From positions 705,165-769,164 of the forward strand of contig JACOUP010000008.1 of assembly GCA_016177765.1 (NCBI GenBank): a stretch of 64,000 nt of DNA, written 5' to 3'. How positions within the stretch are numbered: the stretch's first letter is position 1; each line of letters starts with the position of its first letter. The translations under genes were made by a program, and so were the position numbers. The notes beneath the pieces are model-generated. The model made no database searches and was not told where the DNA came from. It saw nothing but the letters and a program-made list of their open reading frames with translations. This stretch comes from Deltaproteobacteria bacterium (GTDB lineage Bacteria; UBA10199; JACPAL01; JACOUP01). This document shows positions 1 through 7,947 of the stretch, in pieces.

Positions 1-391
1 CTGACCGGATCCAACTGTTCCAACCGCCGTCCAGGACGGAGACATGGGGATGCCCATAATACCTCAAGAGCCACCAGAGACGGGAGGCTGGAGCCCCTTG
101 CCCGTTGTCATAGGCGACAACAACAGTCTCATGACCAATCCCACTCTTTTCAAGAACCGCCTGAAACCCCCTCTTGTCCGGCAACGGATGACGCCCCGGG
201 CCTTCTTTCCCCGATAAAGGCCCGTCAACATCCAGATGGATCGCCCCCGGGATATGTCCTTCTTCATATTGTTTCTTCCCCTCTCCCGGCTTTCCCAACA
301 TCCAACGGCAATCGACAATCCGCAAATCATTGTCCTGCAGGTGTTGGCCCAACCACTCACTGCCCACAAGGGGACTTGTCTCTTTCTTCAT
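1..391 (-). CDS. Thiosulfate/3-mercaptopyruvate sulfurtransferase, N-terminal part (cut by window edge)
   Basis: This is the first 130 residues of a tandem-rhodanese sulfurtransferase, which moves sulfane sulfur from thiosulfate or 3-mercaptopyruvate to a thiol acceptor. Visible family motifs are IVDCRW near residue 25, YEEGHIPGAIHLDVD, VVVAYDN, ASRLWWLLRYYGH and VLDGGW, which together make up the N-terminal non-catalytic rhodanese domain. The catalytic cysteine loop lies in the second domain, beyond the left edge. The ATG at 391 follows an AT-rich spacer shared with the divergent DUF971 gene. Whether it prefers thiosulfate or mercaptopyruvate cannot be decided from this half. Confidence 0.9.
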   Translation of the reverse strand, partial: MKKETSPLVGSEWLGQHLQDNDLRIVDCRWMLGKPGEGKKQYEEGHIPGAIHLDVDGPLSGKEGPGRHPLPDKRGFQAVLEKSGIGHETVVVAYDNGQGAPASRLWWLLRYYGHPHVSVLDGGWNSWIRS

Positions 392-411
392 AATTTGTTG
401 TATAGCATTTC

Positions 412-435
412 AACTTTTTATGCAGATAAAAAGTT
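412..435. promoter_or_regulatory. Perfect 10-bp inverted repeat in a divergent promoter region
   Basis: AACTTTTTAT and ATAAAAAGTT are separated by four bases (GCAG) in the 97-bp AT-rich spacer between the leftward sulfurtransferase and the rightward DUF971 gene. It is followed by TA-rich sequence with several -10-like hexamers such as TATAGT. The position suggests a shared operator or divergent promoter; no regulator is identified. Confidence 0.4.
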
Positions 436-488
436 AGAAATACTTATAGTAATATACTATATAAACGGATGTGGCCCTGCCCGCAACC

Positions 489-875
489 ATGAAAGCGATT
501 AAAATTTCAGACAACCCTCGGGGACTCCTCCTGGAATGGTCGGATGGTTTTCAGGGCGTTATTCCTTTTACAACCCTGCGCCAGCAGTGCCCCTGTGCCA
601 TTTGTAAGGGAGAGCGTCTCCCGTTTGACCCGATGGGAGGTATCGGAGGGAGAGCAGGATCTCCCTCCGATCAAAGCGAACCATCTGGCTTGGCCAGTGG
701 TGAGCAAATAGTTCCAAAGGACCTCTTTAAAGTAGGGAGCTATGCGATCGGCCTCCGTTGGGGGGATGGGCATGACACCGGGATTTACAGCTTCGATTAC
801 CTGCGCCAGTTAGTGGAAAATACTAGTCCAAGGGTGGTTCACCCAAGGGTGATTCACCCAAAGGAAAATAGCTGA
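489..875 (+). CDS. DUF971 / GBBH-like N-terminal domain protein
   Basis: This small protein (128 aa from the ATG at 489; a GTG at 471 is an alternative) matches the DUF971 family, related to the N-terminal domain of gamma-butyrobetaine hydroxylase. It shows the family's beta strands (LLLEWSDG), the RQQCPCAICKGER cysteine cluster (CxCxxC) and the end motif YAIGLRWGDGHDTGIYSFDYLR. Members sit near Fe-S and P-loop assembly genes, but the molecular role is not established. A 30-aa low-complexity segment interrupts the centre. The last residues (about 114-124) are encoded by two copies of the 15-nt palindromic unit, read as VVHPRVIHP, and overlap the 3' end of the convergent glycosyltransferase gene. 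Confidence 0.85.
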   Translation: MKAIKISDNPRGLLLEWSDGFQGVIPFTTLRQQCPCAICKGERLPFDPMGGIGGRAGSPSDQSEPSGLASGEQIVPKDLFKVGSYAIGLRWGDGHDTGIYSFDYLRQLVENTSPRVVHPRVIHPKENS

Positions 876-1476
876 CAGCGCCGTTGGGATCGGTACCAAC
901 CCCAAGCGGTTCGATATGGAGCGGTCGCACGGAGGTCTCTACAACGATCTTAAAACCTTTCTTCCTCGCCTTCTCGCAAAAGGAAAAATCCTCACTCAGG
1001 TTCCCAAACCCCTGCCACTCACTGGTAAACCAGGGGGGCTTCATTTTTTCAAACACCTCTCGGTGGATCAGGAGACAGCCGGCACCGACAACATCAACCG
1101 TGAGGGGCTTCTTTTTCTTCTCTAGTAGAACCGGCTGGTAATTCCCGTTTTTGTCTTTGCTGAAAGCCATCAACTCATGGGGAATGGTCCGCTTCCGGTA
1201 GAGGCCGCTCACAATCGGCTGGTTCACCTTTAAAAGTTTAGTCAGGGTATCCGGGGCTGGAAGGATATCGGCATCCAAAAAGAAGAGGTGCGTCGCCCCG
1301 ATCGGGTGTTCCAGCATCTTCCGGATCAGGTAATTGCGGGCCCGGTCCACAAGGGCCCCCTGAAAGACCATTAACTCAGACTGAAGGGGTCGTTTCAATT
1401 CCAAAACGGCAGAAACTACTTGCCAATAGATTAACGGGGTCGCCAAGGGGATACCGATCACTATGCGAGGTTTCAT
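823..1476 (-). CDS. Family 2-like glycosyltransferase
   Basis: This protein of 217 aa resembles small GT-A fold glycosyltransferases. It opens with IVIGIPLATPLIYWQVVSA, has the FFLDADILP motif (a DxD-like metal and nucleotide-sugar site) near residue 90, and VVGAGCLLIHREVF plus GFGNLSEDFSFCEKARKKGF, the usual acceptor-side ED motif with C-terminal helix. No signal peptide or membrane segment is seen, so it is probably cytosolic. The acceptor and sugar are unknown. Its last ten or so residues (PLGESPLGEPPL) come from the 15-nt repeat and it overlaps the DUF971 gene tail to tail by 53 bp. Confidence 0.8.
   Translation of the reverse strand: MKPRIVIGIPLATPLIYWQVVSAVLELKRPLQSELMVFQGALVDRARNYLIRKMLEHPIGATHLFFLDADILPAPDTLTKLLKVNQPIVSGLYRKRTIPHELMAFSKDKNGNYQPVLLEKKKKPLTVDVVGAGCLLIHREVFEKMKPPWFTSEWQGFGNLSEDFSFCEKARKKGFKIVVETSVRPLHIEPLGVGTDPNGAVSYFPLGESPLGEPPLD
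832..859. repeat. 15-nt palindromic unit, 2 copies, at a convergent gene overlap
   Basis: Units GGGTGGTTCACCC and GGGTGATTCACCC are joined by AA. They lie in the shared tail of two convergent genes and encode VVHPRVIHP on the plus strand and GESPLGEPPL on the minus strand. Confidence 0.85.
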
Positions 1477-1557
1477 TATTAGTAATTTCCTTACTTCGTT
1501 TCTCTCATAAAAACAAACAAATTGACAGCACCCTCAAGGCTCTTTTATGAAGAAGAG

Positions 1558-2463
1558 ATGACACAACCTCTCTACCAGTCGGAAATTTCGCATCTCAGAC
1601 TCCTTTTCCGAGGAAAGGTCCGTGACATTTACGATTGCGGTAACGAACTCCTCCTGGTCGCCACAGACAGGCTTTCCGCATTTGACGTTGTCTTCCCAAC
1701 CCCCATTCCCGGGAAGGGAGAAATCCTGACCCAGATGAGCCTCTTCTGGTTCGAAAAAATGAAGGGGATCCTGCCCAATCACCTTTCCGAAAAACCGGTC
1801 AAGTCCCTCTTTAAAGATCCCAAAGAGGTTTCTCTCTATGAAAAAAGGTCGATGCTGGTCAAAAAGACAAGGGCCTTGACCGTAGAAGCCGTAGCCAGGG
1901 GATATCTGGCTGGATCAGGCTGGAATGATTACAAGGAAACGGAAAAGAGTGGTTTCCCCAAGGTCTGCGGTGTTTCTCTCCCAAAAGGATTGAAGGAGGC
2001 CCAAAAACTCCCCGAACCGATCTTCACCCCCTCCACCAAGGCCCCCCAGGGAACTCACGATGAAAATATCACCTTCGAGGAAGCGGTCAAAATCATCGGG
2101 CGGGAACTCTTGGAAAGAGTCAAAGAGGCGACCCTTAAAATTTATTCGGATGCCGCTCGTTACGCTGAAAAACGGGGGATCCTGATTGCCGATACCAAAT
2201 TTGAGTTCGGCCTTTTCAACAACGAATTGATCCTGATTGATGAGGTCTTGACACCCGACTCCTCCCGCTTTTGGCCGAAAAATGATTATCGGGTCGGACT
2301 CTCGCCCCCCAGTTACGACAAACAGTTCGTACGGGATTACCTCAACGCAACCGGCTGGAACAAAAAACCACCGGCCCCGGAACTTCCAGGAGAAATAGTT
2401 AAAAAAACAGCGGAGAAATACTTTGAGGCCTTCCGCCAGCTGACCGGCAAATCAAAAATTTAA
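1558..2463 (+). CDS. purC: Phosphoribosylaminoimidazole-succinocarboxamide synthase
   Basis: SAICAR synthetase joins aspartate to CAIR with ATP in purine biosynthesis. The 301-aa length is that of the longer (yeast ADE1-like) subfamily. Motifs are RGKVRDIYDCG at the ATP site, DRLSAFDVV, VKKTRALTVEAVARGYLAGSGW, STKAPQGTHDENI and LIDEVLTPDSSRFW. The ATG at 1558 gives an N-terminus of normal family length; an in-frame TTG at 1522 would add 12 residues with no ribosome binding site visible for either. It overlaps the convergent radical SAM gene by 12 bp. No other purine genes are nearby. Confidence 0.95.
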   Translation: MTQPLYQSEISHLRLLFRGKVRDIYDCGNELLLVATDRLSAFDVVFPTPIPGKGEILTQMSLFWFEKMKGILPNHLSEKPVKSLFKDPKEVSLYEKRSMLVKKTRALTVEAVARGYLAGSGWNDYKETEKSGFPKVCGVSLPKGLKEAQKLPEPIFTPSTKAPQGTHDENITFEEAVKIIGRELLERVKEATLKIYSDAARYAEKRGILIADTKFEFGLFNNELILIDEVLTPDSSRFWPKNDYRVGLSPPSYDKQFVRDYLNATGWNKKPPAPELPGEIVKKTAEKYFEAFRQLTGKSKI

Positions 2464-3399
2464 GTCCACCATGACCTTCTGGAAGCGCTGTTTGATCTCC
2501 CGCCCGGTTGTTTGAACGATAGTCTTTCTATCGATCCGGTAGTGCAGGTAGTAAGGAACAATACAACCGCAACGATCACAATCGGCCTTGGGACCCAACA
2601 TACACTTTTCCTTGACCTCACCGTGGGTCGTAAGCGAATACCCTTTGCTGGCAAAGATGCAGTTGTCGGTTACCTTGCGAGAGTTTTCAGAAAGCATCAG
2701 CTTCAAAACCCCCTCCGGCATTGCAATAAAATCCCCATATTTTTCTTTTTTCAGCCGGAGCAGCTTCTGAATAACAGCATCGCGAGCCTCCCAGCCGATC
2801 CAGAGGTCATCGGGCAATCCCTCAATCGGGGTGTAGAAATCGAACATCATCCCTTTTAGAAATGTTGTTGTCCGCCAATCTTCCAGGACCTCTTCAATGG
2901 TATCCTTGTTTAACGAGGTCACACACATCGCCCCGGTCACATGGAGATTTTCACGACTGCAGTTTTTCTTCATCTCCTGATAAAGCCCCTTTTGCCGGCG
3001 CATTTTTTCATGGGCCTCTTCGTTACCGTCAATGGAAAGGTGAAAAAAGAGATCCGGCCAGTCGGGTAGCGGGATGGTCCCATTGGTCACAATCAGGTTA
3101 TGGAGAAAATGTTTCTTGCACCTTTCAATAACCCCTTTCCGAAGCAGCGGCTCCCCTCCGACCCAGGTACAACTATGGAGGAATTTGGAGGTCTTTTTGA
3201 GTTCCAGAATTCTCTGTTCCCACCCTTCGGCATCAAGGGTTCCCTCCTGTTCCTGTTCAAAAAAATAACAGTGAGCACACCGAAGGTTGCACTGATCGGT
3301 CACATCCACCGAGATGAAAGACCCCTTGGGAAATCCGACGGTAAAGAAAAAAACCTGCGGGATGAGGTGATAGCGGAAAAAAGGCTTTATTTCCCCCAT
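2452..3399 (-). CDS. Radical SAM / SPASM-like enzyme of unknown substrate
   Basis: This 315-aa protein has the radical SAM cluster motif CNLRCAHC near residue 37, followed by GGEPLL (the GGE motif that binds SAM) and LSIDG, as in the MoaA/PqqE/SPASM superfamily. Further cysteines near the C-terminus (about residues 247-280, CMLGPKADCDRCGC) are consistent with an auxiliary Fe-S site. The substrate cannot be inferred. It is divergent, by 20 bp, from a small hypothetical gene, and its 3' end overlaps purC. A second radical SAM enzyme (HpnH) lies 340 bp away but the two are not similar enough to suggest a shared role. Confidence 0.8.
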   Translation of the reverse strand: MGEIKPFFRYHLIPQVFFFTVGFPKGSFISVDVTDQCNLRCAHCYFFEQEQEGTLDAEGWEQRILELKKTSKFLHSCTWVGGEPLLRKGVIERCKKHFLHNLIVTNGTIPLPDWPDLFFHLSIDGNEEAHEKMRRQKGLYQEMKKNCSRENLHVTGAMCVTSLNKDTIEEVLEDWRTTTFLKGMMFDFYTPIEGLPDDLWIGWEARDAVIQKLLRLKKEKYGDFIAMPEGVLKLMLSENSRKVTDNCIFASKGYSLTTHGEVKEKCMLGPKADCDRCGCIVPYYLHYRIDRKTIVQTTGREIKQRFQKVMVDLNF

Positions 3400-3419
3400 A
3401 ACCCTGCTAAGTAAGCAAT

Positions 3420-3743
3420 ATGATCGAACTCGTCAATTATAATAACGGGACTCTTGAGATCGTTGGTGACGGCCAAAAACTCTCTCTCCCTCGCGAAAAG
3501 GCCTATTCCCTGGTGATGGCGGCCCGGATGCATACTATTGAGGGATTCAAAAAAAAACTGGAGGGGTTAAAATCACCCTTGGGTGAAACACCCCTTGTCG
3601 GTCTCATCCTGGATCAGTTCCCCAAACTGGATCATACCGGACAGTGGAACCTGAAGGAGAAATTCGCCCGCCTGCGGACGCTCGCCACCGACTACCCTAC
3701 CCCTCCTCAAACTGAGGTGGCTGAAAAGATCCTCCTTTTTTAA
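3420..3743 (+). CDS. Small hypothetical protein carrying a 15-nt repeat
   Basis: A 107-aa protein that I do not recognise. It begins [19 protein letters not shown] and is predicted to be soluble, with a short beta-rich N-terminus followed by helices. Residues 51-59 ([10 protein letters not shown]) are encoded by the 15-nt palindromic unit, which appears to be inserted in a loop. It sits between two radical SAM genes on the opposite strand and its stop overlaps the end of hpnH by 4 bp. The tight packing and a normal ATG start support a real gene; nothing indicates its function. Confidence 0.6.
   Translation: MIELVNYNNGTLEIVGDGQKLSLPREKAYSLVMAARMHTIEGFKKKLEGLKSPLGETPLVGLILDQFPKLDHTGQWNLKEKFARLRTLATDYPTPPQTEVAEKILLF
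3573..3594. repeat. 15-nt palindromic unit, 1.5 copies, inside a hypothetical gene
   Basis: A half unit TCACCC, linker TT and then GGGTGAAACACCC. The phase is that of GESPL-type reading. Confidence 0.7.
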
Positions 3744-4747
3744 TGAGAAACCATCGCCCGGATGGTGCGAAAGAGTCCCTTGAAAGAGCTAAAGGTATCG
3801 TCAACCGCTGAGGCCTCGTAGCCGCAATGGACCATGCAGTCGGCGCACTTTTCGAATCGGCCGGTCCCGTATTTTTCCCACTCCGTCCCTTCCATCAAAT
3901 CCTTGAAGGAATGCGTATACCCTTCTTGAAGAAGGTAACAGGGCTTCTGCCAGCCAAAAACATTGTAAGTGGGATTCCCCCAAGGGGTGCATTGATAATC
4001 GATCTCCCCCTTCAGGAATTTAAGAAAAAGTGGCGATTCATTAAATTTCCAGTGCTTCTTCGGCTTGTGCAAAATCTTGGAAAAGAGCTCACGGGTCCGG
4101 TTCCGTTTGAGAAAGTGTTCACGGTCAGGGGCCTTTTCATAGGAATAACCCGGGGAAATCATCATCCCCTCAACTCCCAGTGCCATCATCTCATCAAACA
4201 TCCTGCGGACATTCTCCGGTTTGGCCCCGTCAAAAAGGGTCGTGTTGGTGGTAACGCGGAAACCTCTCTTGAGAGTCTCCTGGATCGCCTCTGCCGCAAC
4301 ATCATAAACCCCTTCACGGCAGACCGCATGATCGTGATCCTCCCTAATGCCATCCATATGAATACTGAAGGTCAGGTATTTTGAGGGTTTGAAGAGATCC
4401 AGTTTTCGTTTAAGAAGGATCGCATTGGTGCAAAGGTAAATATATTTTTTTCGTTCTACCAACCCTGTCACAATCTGCTCAATTTCCGGATGGATCAATG
4501 GCTCTCCCCCCGGAATGCTCACCATCGGGGCCCCACACTCATCAACCGCCTTGAAACATTCTTCGGGACTCAGTCTTTTGTTCAAGGTTTCTTCAGGATA
4601 CTGGATCTTGCCGCATCCAGCACACTCCAGGTTGCAGCGGAAAAGGGGCTCCAACATGAGGACAAGCGGGTAACGTTTCCTCCCCTTCAACTTCTGGGAG
4701 ACGACATAGCCGGCCACGCGGGCCATCTGGGAAAGAGGAACAGACAT
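3740..4747 (-). CDS. hpnH: Adenosyl-hopene transferase HpnH (radical SAM)
   Basis: HpnH adds the 5'-deoxyadenosyl group of SAM to diploptene, the first step of side-chain extension to bacteriohopanepolyols. The 335-aa length is typical. The N-terminal [16 protein letters not shown], the cluster motif [14 protein letters not shown] and the phrase [13 protein letters not shown] are diagnostic of this family rather than of general radical SAM enzymes; C-terminal cysteines occur in the [11 protein letters not shown] segment. Its ATG overlaps the stop codon of the upstream nfu-like gene by one base, so the two are probably translationally coupled. Squalene-hopene cyclase is not in this window. Confidence 0.92.
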   Translation of the reverse strand: MSVPLSQMARVAGYVVSQKLKGRKRYPLVLMLEPLFRCNLECAGCGKIQYPEETLNKRLSPEECFKAVDECGAPMVSIPGGEPLIHPEIEQIVTGLVERKKYIYLCTNAILLKRKLDLFKPSKYLTFSIHMDGIREDHDHAVCREGVYDVAAEAIQETLKRGFRVTTNTTLFDGAKPENVRRMFDEMMALGVEGMMISPGYSYEKAPDREHFLKRNRTRELFSKILHKPKKHWKFNESPLFLKFLKGEIDYQCTPWGNPTYNVFGWQKPCYLLQEGYTHSFKDLMEGTEWEKYGTGRFEKCADCMVHCGYEASAVDDTFSSFKGLFRTIRAMVSH

Positions 4748-5466
4748 TAAAGCGAGTTTACTTCAGTTACTTCCGGGATCTGGGCCTTCAGTCGATTCTC
4801 GATCCCCATCTTCAGGGTCATGATCGAACTCGGACAACTGCTGCATGAACCTCGAAGGGTTAAGGTAACTACGCCATCTTCATAACTATGAAACACCACA
4901 TCTCCCCCATCCCGAGCCACCGCCGGACGGATTTCATTGTCCAGAATGGAACGGATTTTAGTTTCGATCTCACTGGTCTCACTCGTAGAGATGGCCGGCT
5001 CCTTGACATTCGCAATAGTCTTGTCCGATTCCAGATAGGCCTTGAGGCTGTCAATCACACTATCCATTAATTCCGGCCAACTTAACTCGTGGGTCTTGGT
5101 TATCGTCACAAAGTTCGTCCCCAGAAAAACACCGCCAACTCCAGTCACCTTAAAAAGTTCGCGTGCTAGAGGGGCTTCAGTCGTTGAAGCCACGTTTGGG
5201 AAATCAAGTCCGCCCGATCGCAGGATTGTCTTTCCCATCACACTGAATTTCACGCTGGAAGGGTTCGGCGTCGGCTCGGGGAAAACGGAGATGGATGGCT
5301 TTGTTTCAGCCTTGGGTGTAACATCCTTGGGCGAAGAATAGGTAGGCAACCCGGCCGCTGGCTTCGACGCGCCATAACTGGGGAGCCCTTTTTTGCCTTC
5401 TTCCTTTTCGGGGGAATCACCCTCGGGTGAACCACCCTTGAAACGATTGGTCAATTTTTCAAACAT
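4747..5466 (-). CDS. Nfu-type iron-sulfur cluster scaffold protein
   Basis: This 239-aa protein has two recognisable domains. Residues about 60-150 match the Nfu/NifU N-terminal domain ([13 protein letters not shown], a phrase typical of the family). Residues about 165-235 match the NifU C-terminal domain, with [10 protein letters not shown] and the cluster-binding CSSC. Such proteins carry and deliver 4Fe-4S clusters. Being coupled to hpnH, it may supply that enzyme's cluster, which is inference. The first 55 residues are a poorly conserved linker in which two 15-nt repeat units encode GGSPEGDSP. The RBS upstream of ATG 5466 is AAGGAGAAA. Confidence 0.9.
   Translation of the reverse strand: MFEKLTNRFKGGSPEGDSPEKEEGKKGLPSYGASKPAAGLPTYSSPKDVTPKAETKPSISVFPEPTPNPSSVKFSVMGKTILRSGGLDFPNVASTTEAPLARELFKVTGVGGVFLGTNFVTITKTHELSWPELMDSVIDSLKAYLESDKTIANVKEPAISTSETSEIETKIRSILDNEIRPAVARDGGDVVFHSYEDGVVTLTLRGSCSSCPSSIMTLKMGIENRLKAQIPEVTEVNSL
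5410..5437. repeat. 15-nt palindromic unit, 2 copies, in the nfu N-terminal linker
   Basis: GGGGGAATCACCC and GGGTGAACCACCC joined by TC. They are read on the minus strand as GGSPEGDSP at residues 10-19. Confidence 0.8.
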
Positions 5467-5541
5467 GGTTTTTCTCCTTATTTAAGGGCCAGTGTAGGTC
5501 CGTTAAAACCGGCTTGTCAAGGAGGGGAATGATTGGAAATC

Positions 5542-5817
5542 TTAGGCCGCTTCGTCCTCAACGCTGTAGTTCGGAAACATAATCACAGCGGGATGGACTT
5601 TCAGGGCCTTCGCCAAGACGAGCGCCCTGTCTCGACCAATCTGCTGACGACCTGATTCCATATTGGAAATATTGGCCTGGGTCATGCCGGTTAACTTGGC
5701 CAACCCCCCTTGAGTTAGCTCCTGTAAATTACGAAGTGTAGCCAGCATTTCCCCCGGCGTCATTGAAGCAGGATCTTCCCCTACCACGAAATCCTTTTTA
5801 TTGATCTTTTTCTTCAT
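5542..5817 (-). CDS. XRE-family antitoxin (HigA-like)
   Basis: A 91-aa protein with a helix-turn-helix of the XRE/Cro type: LATLRNLQELTQGGLAKLTGMTQANISNMESGR at residues about 25-57. It lies immediately downstream of a RelE/HigB-like toxin gene (11-bp gap), the toxin-first order typical of higBA loci. The ATG at 5817 is preferred because AAAGGTGA lies at correct spacing; a longer reading to 5859 would overlap the toxin gene. It should neutralise the toxin and repress the operon. The N-terminal 20 residues are lysine-rich. Confidence 0.85.
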   Translation of the reverse strand: MKKKINKKDFVVGEDPASMTPGEMLATLRNLQELTQGGLAKLTGMTQANISNMESGRQQIGRDRALVLAKALKVHPAVIMFPNYSVEDEAA

Positions 5818-5827
5818 CGGATCACCT

Positions 5828-6100
5828 TTAGTAGCTGTGTGGATTGATCTCCACGACATAAACAGTTAATTGGTCCTTATCTATTTTATAAATCACCCTC
5901 CATTGCCTGTTCAGACGAGAGGAGCGAAACCCGCCCCACTCTCCTCTAAGGGCTTCATCATGGAACCCCTTCATCAACCTTAACCCCTGTGGCCCCTCAA
6001 GTTCGACAATGCGCTTCCAGGCGAGGTAGCTTCTTTTTATCTCAACGGGGGCCCGTTTAAATACCTTGGCAACCTCCTTATGCTCCAGAACAGTATACAT
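5828..6100 (-). CDS. RelE/HigB-like toxin
   Basis: A 90-aa basic protein resembling the RelE/ParE superfamily of ribosome-dependent mRNA interferases. It ends in the usual strand pattern RQWRVIYKIDKDQLTVYVVEINPHSY, with the conserved WR(V)IY phrase, and has EVAKVFKRAPVEIKRSYLAWKR as its first helices. Its target is inferred from the family only. The upstream 80 bp is very AT-rich with overlapping palindromic stretches and a TATAAT three bases before the ATG, and no Shine-Dalgarno is visible, so translation may be inefficient or leaderless. It is co-directional with the XRE gene that follows. Confidence 0.82.
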   Translation of the reverse strand: MYTVLEHKEVAKVFKRAPVEIKRSYLAWKRIVELEGPQGLRLMKGFHDEALRGEWGGFRSSRLNRQWRVIYKIDKDQLTVYVVEINPHSY

Positions 6101-6176
6101 TCATTATAACAAATATTCAATATGTTAAATATGTCAACGGTAAAAACAGGTATCAGGCCTATTTGTAACTTGATCA

Positions 6177-6893
6177 TTATCCCTTCCGCGCCAGGTACAT
6201 CGCCTTCCGGAAAATCGCTCGGAGGTGGAAGATATCGGATTCAGTCGGCCGGACCCGGCGGAAGAGATCCCGGATCACCACCATATTCCGAAAAGGGTTC
6301 TGGGGGTCCAGATACTGGATCGCCCGTAAGACCTCTTCTAAATGACCGATCATCCCCTCAAAACTCTTCCTTGTTGCCACAGCCGGCTTCGCCGGTTTTT
6401 TTATTTTCCAATCATGCAACAGTGACAATTCATAGGCGATCAACAAGACCGCCTGAGAGAGGTTCAAGGAAGGATTTTTTTTATTGGCCGGGATCGAAAC
6501 GATCCGGTCGCAATAGGCGGCCGCCTCGTTGGAGAGACCGATCTCCTCCGGTCCAAAGAGGATCCCTATTCTGGAACCTGGCTTCTCCCTTTTTAAGTAA
6601 GTAACAAGGTCGCGAGACGAAATCTGCCTCCGATTTCGATCTTCCCGCTCACAGGAGGTGCCAATTACAAAATGACAATCGGCCACTGCCTCAGGGATGG
6701 TCCTAAAAATTTTGGCCTTTTTGAGAATCTCCCCTCCCCCCATCGACATTTTCACCGCTTCCAAGTTGCGGGGATCACAACGCGGGCTAACCAAACGAAG
6801 ATCGGCAAACCCCATATTGTGCAAGGCCCGAGCGGAAGAGCCGACATTGCCGGCATACAACGGAGAGACAAGGATGAAAGAAAAATGGATCAC
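6177..6893 (-). CDS. TrmJ-like tRNA/rRNA 2'-O-ribose methyltransferase (SPOUT)
   Basis: A 238-aa SpoU/TrmH-family methyltransferase, closest to TrmJ, which methylates the 2'-OH of nucleotide 32 in tRNA. It has the three SpoU motifs: FILVSPLYAGNVGSSARALHN (motif 1), GILFGPEEIGLSNE (motif 2) and IPANKKNPSLNLSQAVLLIAYEL (motif 3, the SAM-binding knot). The GTG at 6893 is chosen as start because GTGA overlaps the stop of aguA by four bases; an ATG at 6917 in the same frame is possible. The Lys-rich stretch KIKKPAKPA corresponds on the other strand to a terminator-shaped hairpin. Confidence 0.88.
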   Translation of the reverse strand: MIHFSFILVSPLYAGNVGSSARALHNMGFADLRLVSPRCDPRNLEAVKMSMGGGEILKKAKIFRTIPEAVADCHFVIGTSCEREDRNRRQISSRDLVTYLKREKPGSRIGILFGPEEIGLSNEAAAYCDRIVSIPANKKNPSLNLSQAVLLIAYELSLLHDWKIKKPAKPAVATRKSFEGMIGHLEEVLRAIQYLDPQNPFRNMVVIRDLFRRVRPTESDIFHLRAIFRKAMYLARKG

Positions 6894-7942
6894 AAAGGTT
6901 GCTGTTGCGTCACACAATGAATTCCACCGAGACCCCAGACAAGATCTTCGGCACGGATCCCGATAATTTTACGGTCTGGAAAAACCGATTGCAAAATGGC
7001 GGTCGCCTCCCGATCGGTCTCCTGCCCAAAGACCGGGAGCAACACAACCCCATTGGCAATATAGAAATTGGCGTAGCTGGCCGGGAGGCAGTCGTCCTGA
7101 TACCCGATCCCCTTCGGGCCCGGGATCGGTTTCGGCATCGGCAACGGGATGACCGTTAAACGATTCCCATCCTGATCCGTCGCCTCCTTGAGGAGTTCAA
7201 GATTTTTTTGAAGAATCTCGTAGTTGGGGTCCCTGGAATCCTTGGTTGAAATGCAAACAACGGTCGTCGGGTTCACAAACCGGGCGATATCATCAATATG
7301 CCCCGACGTATCATCCCCGGCAATCCCACTTTTAAGCCAAATGACTTTTTTAATCCCGAGATATTCTAAAAGTTTTTGTTCAATCTCTCCCCGTGAAAGA
7401 TTCGGATTGCGTGTCGGGCTTAAGAGACAGGACTCGGTCGTCAAAAGGGTTCCCTTCCCATTCACATCAATTGAGCCCCCTTCCAGAACGATGTTCGTCG
7501 ACAAAATTTTGTGCCCCGTTAGCGTGGCAATTTTTTCAGGTACGGCATTATCGAGCGGCCGTGGCTCCCACCGCCCTCCCCAAGTATTAAAGATCCAGTC
7601 GGTCACCACAACATCTTTTCCATTTTTTATAAAAATAGGTCCAAAATCACGGATCCAGGAATCATTGGTTGGGATTCGATGAAAAATAATATTGGCAGAG
7701 ATCGGAACATCCCCTTTTTGCAAAAGCCCCAAGGCCTGTTTTTCTGATTTCTCATCATTTACTAAAATAGGGACCTTCTCCCGGGGAGAGAGCGCCTTTA
7801 CCATCGCCACCCAAACGACCGGAATCTTGTCCATCTTCCCGGGCCAGGTCTCCGGATTGTGCGGCCAAGCGAGCCAGGTCGCCTCATGCGGCTCCCATTC
7901 GGCCGGCATTCGGTAGGTTAACTGTGGCGGTGTTCCAGGCAT
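6890..7942 (-). CDS. aguA: Agmatine deiminase
   Basis: This enzyme hydrolyses agmatine to N-carbamoylputrescine and ammonia, a step of arginine-derived putrescine synthesis. The 350-aa length is normal. Family motifs are MPAEWEPHEATWLAWPHN at the N-terminus, NDSWIRDFGP, EGGSIDVNGKG, SGHIDDIARF and the catalytic cysteine in GGIHCVTQQ near the C-terminus. It directly precedes trmJ (4-bp overlap) and directly follows aguB, so the three are probably one operon. Confidence 0.96.
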   Translation of the reverse strand: MPGTPPQLTYRMPAEWEPHEATWLAWPHNPETWPGKMDKIPVVWVAMVKALSPREKVPILVNDEKSEKQALGLLQKGDVPISANIIFHRIPTNDSWIRDFGPIFIKNGKDVVVTDWIFNTWGGRWEPRPLDNAVPEKIATLTGHKILSTNIVLEGGSIDVNGKGTLLTTESCLLSPTRNPNLSRGEIEQKLLEYLGIKKVIWLKSGIAGDDTSGHIDDIARFVNPTTVVCISTKDSRDPNYEILQKNLELLKEATDQDGNRLTVIPLPMPKPIPGPKGIGYQDDCLPASYANFYIANGVVLLPVFGQETDREATAILQSVFPDRKIIGIRAEDLVWGLGGIHCVTQQQPL

Positions 7943-7947
7943 GAAAA

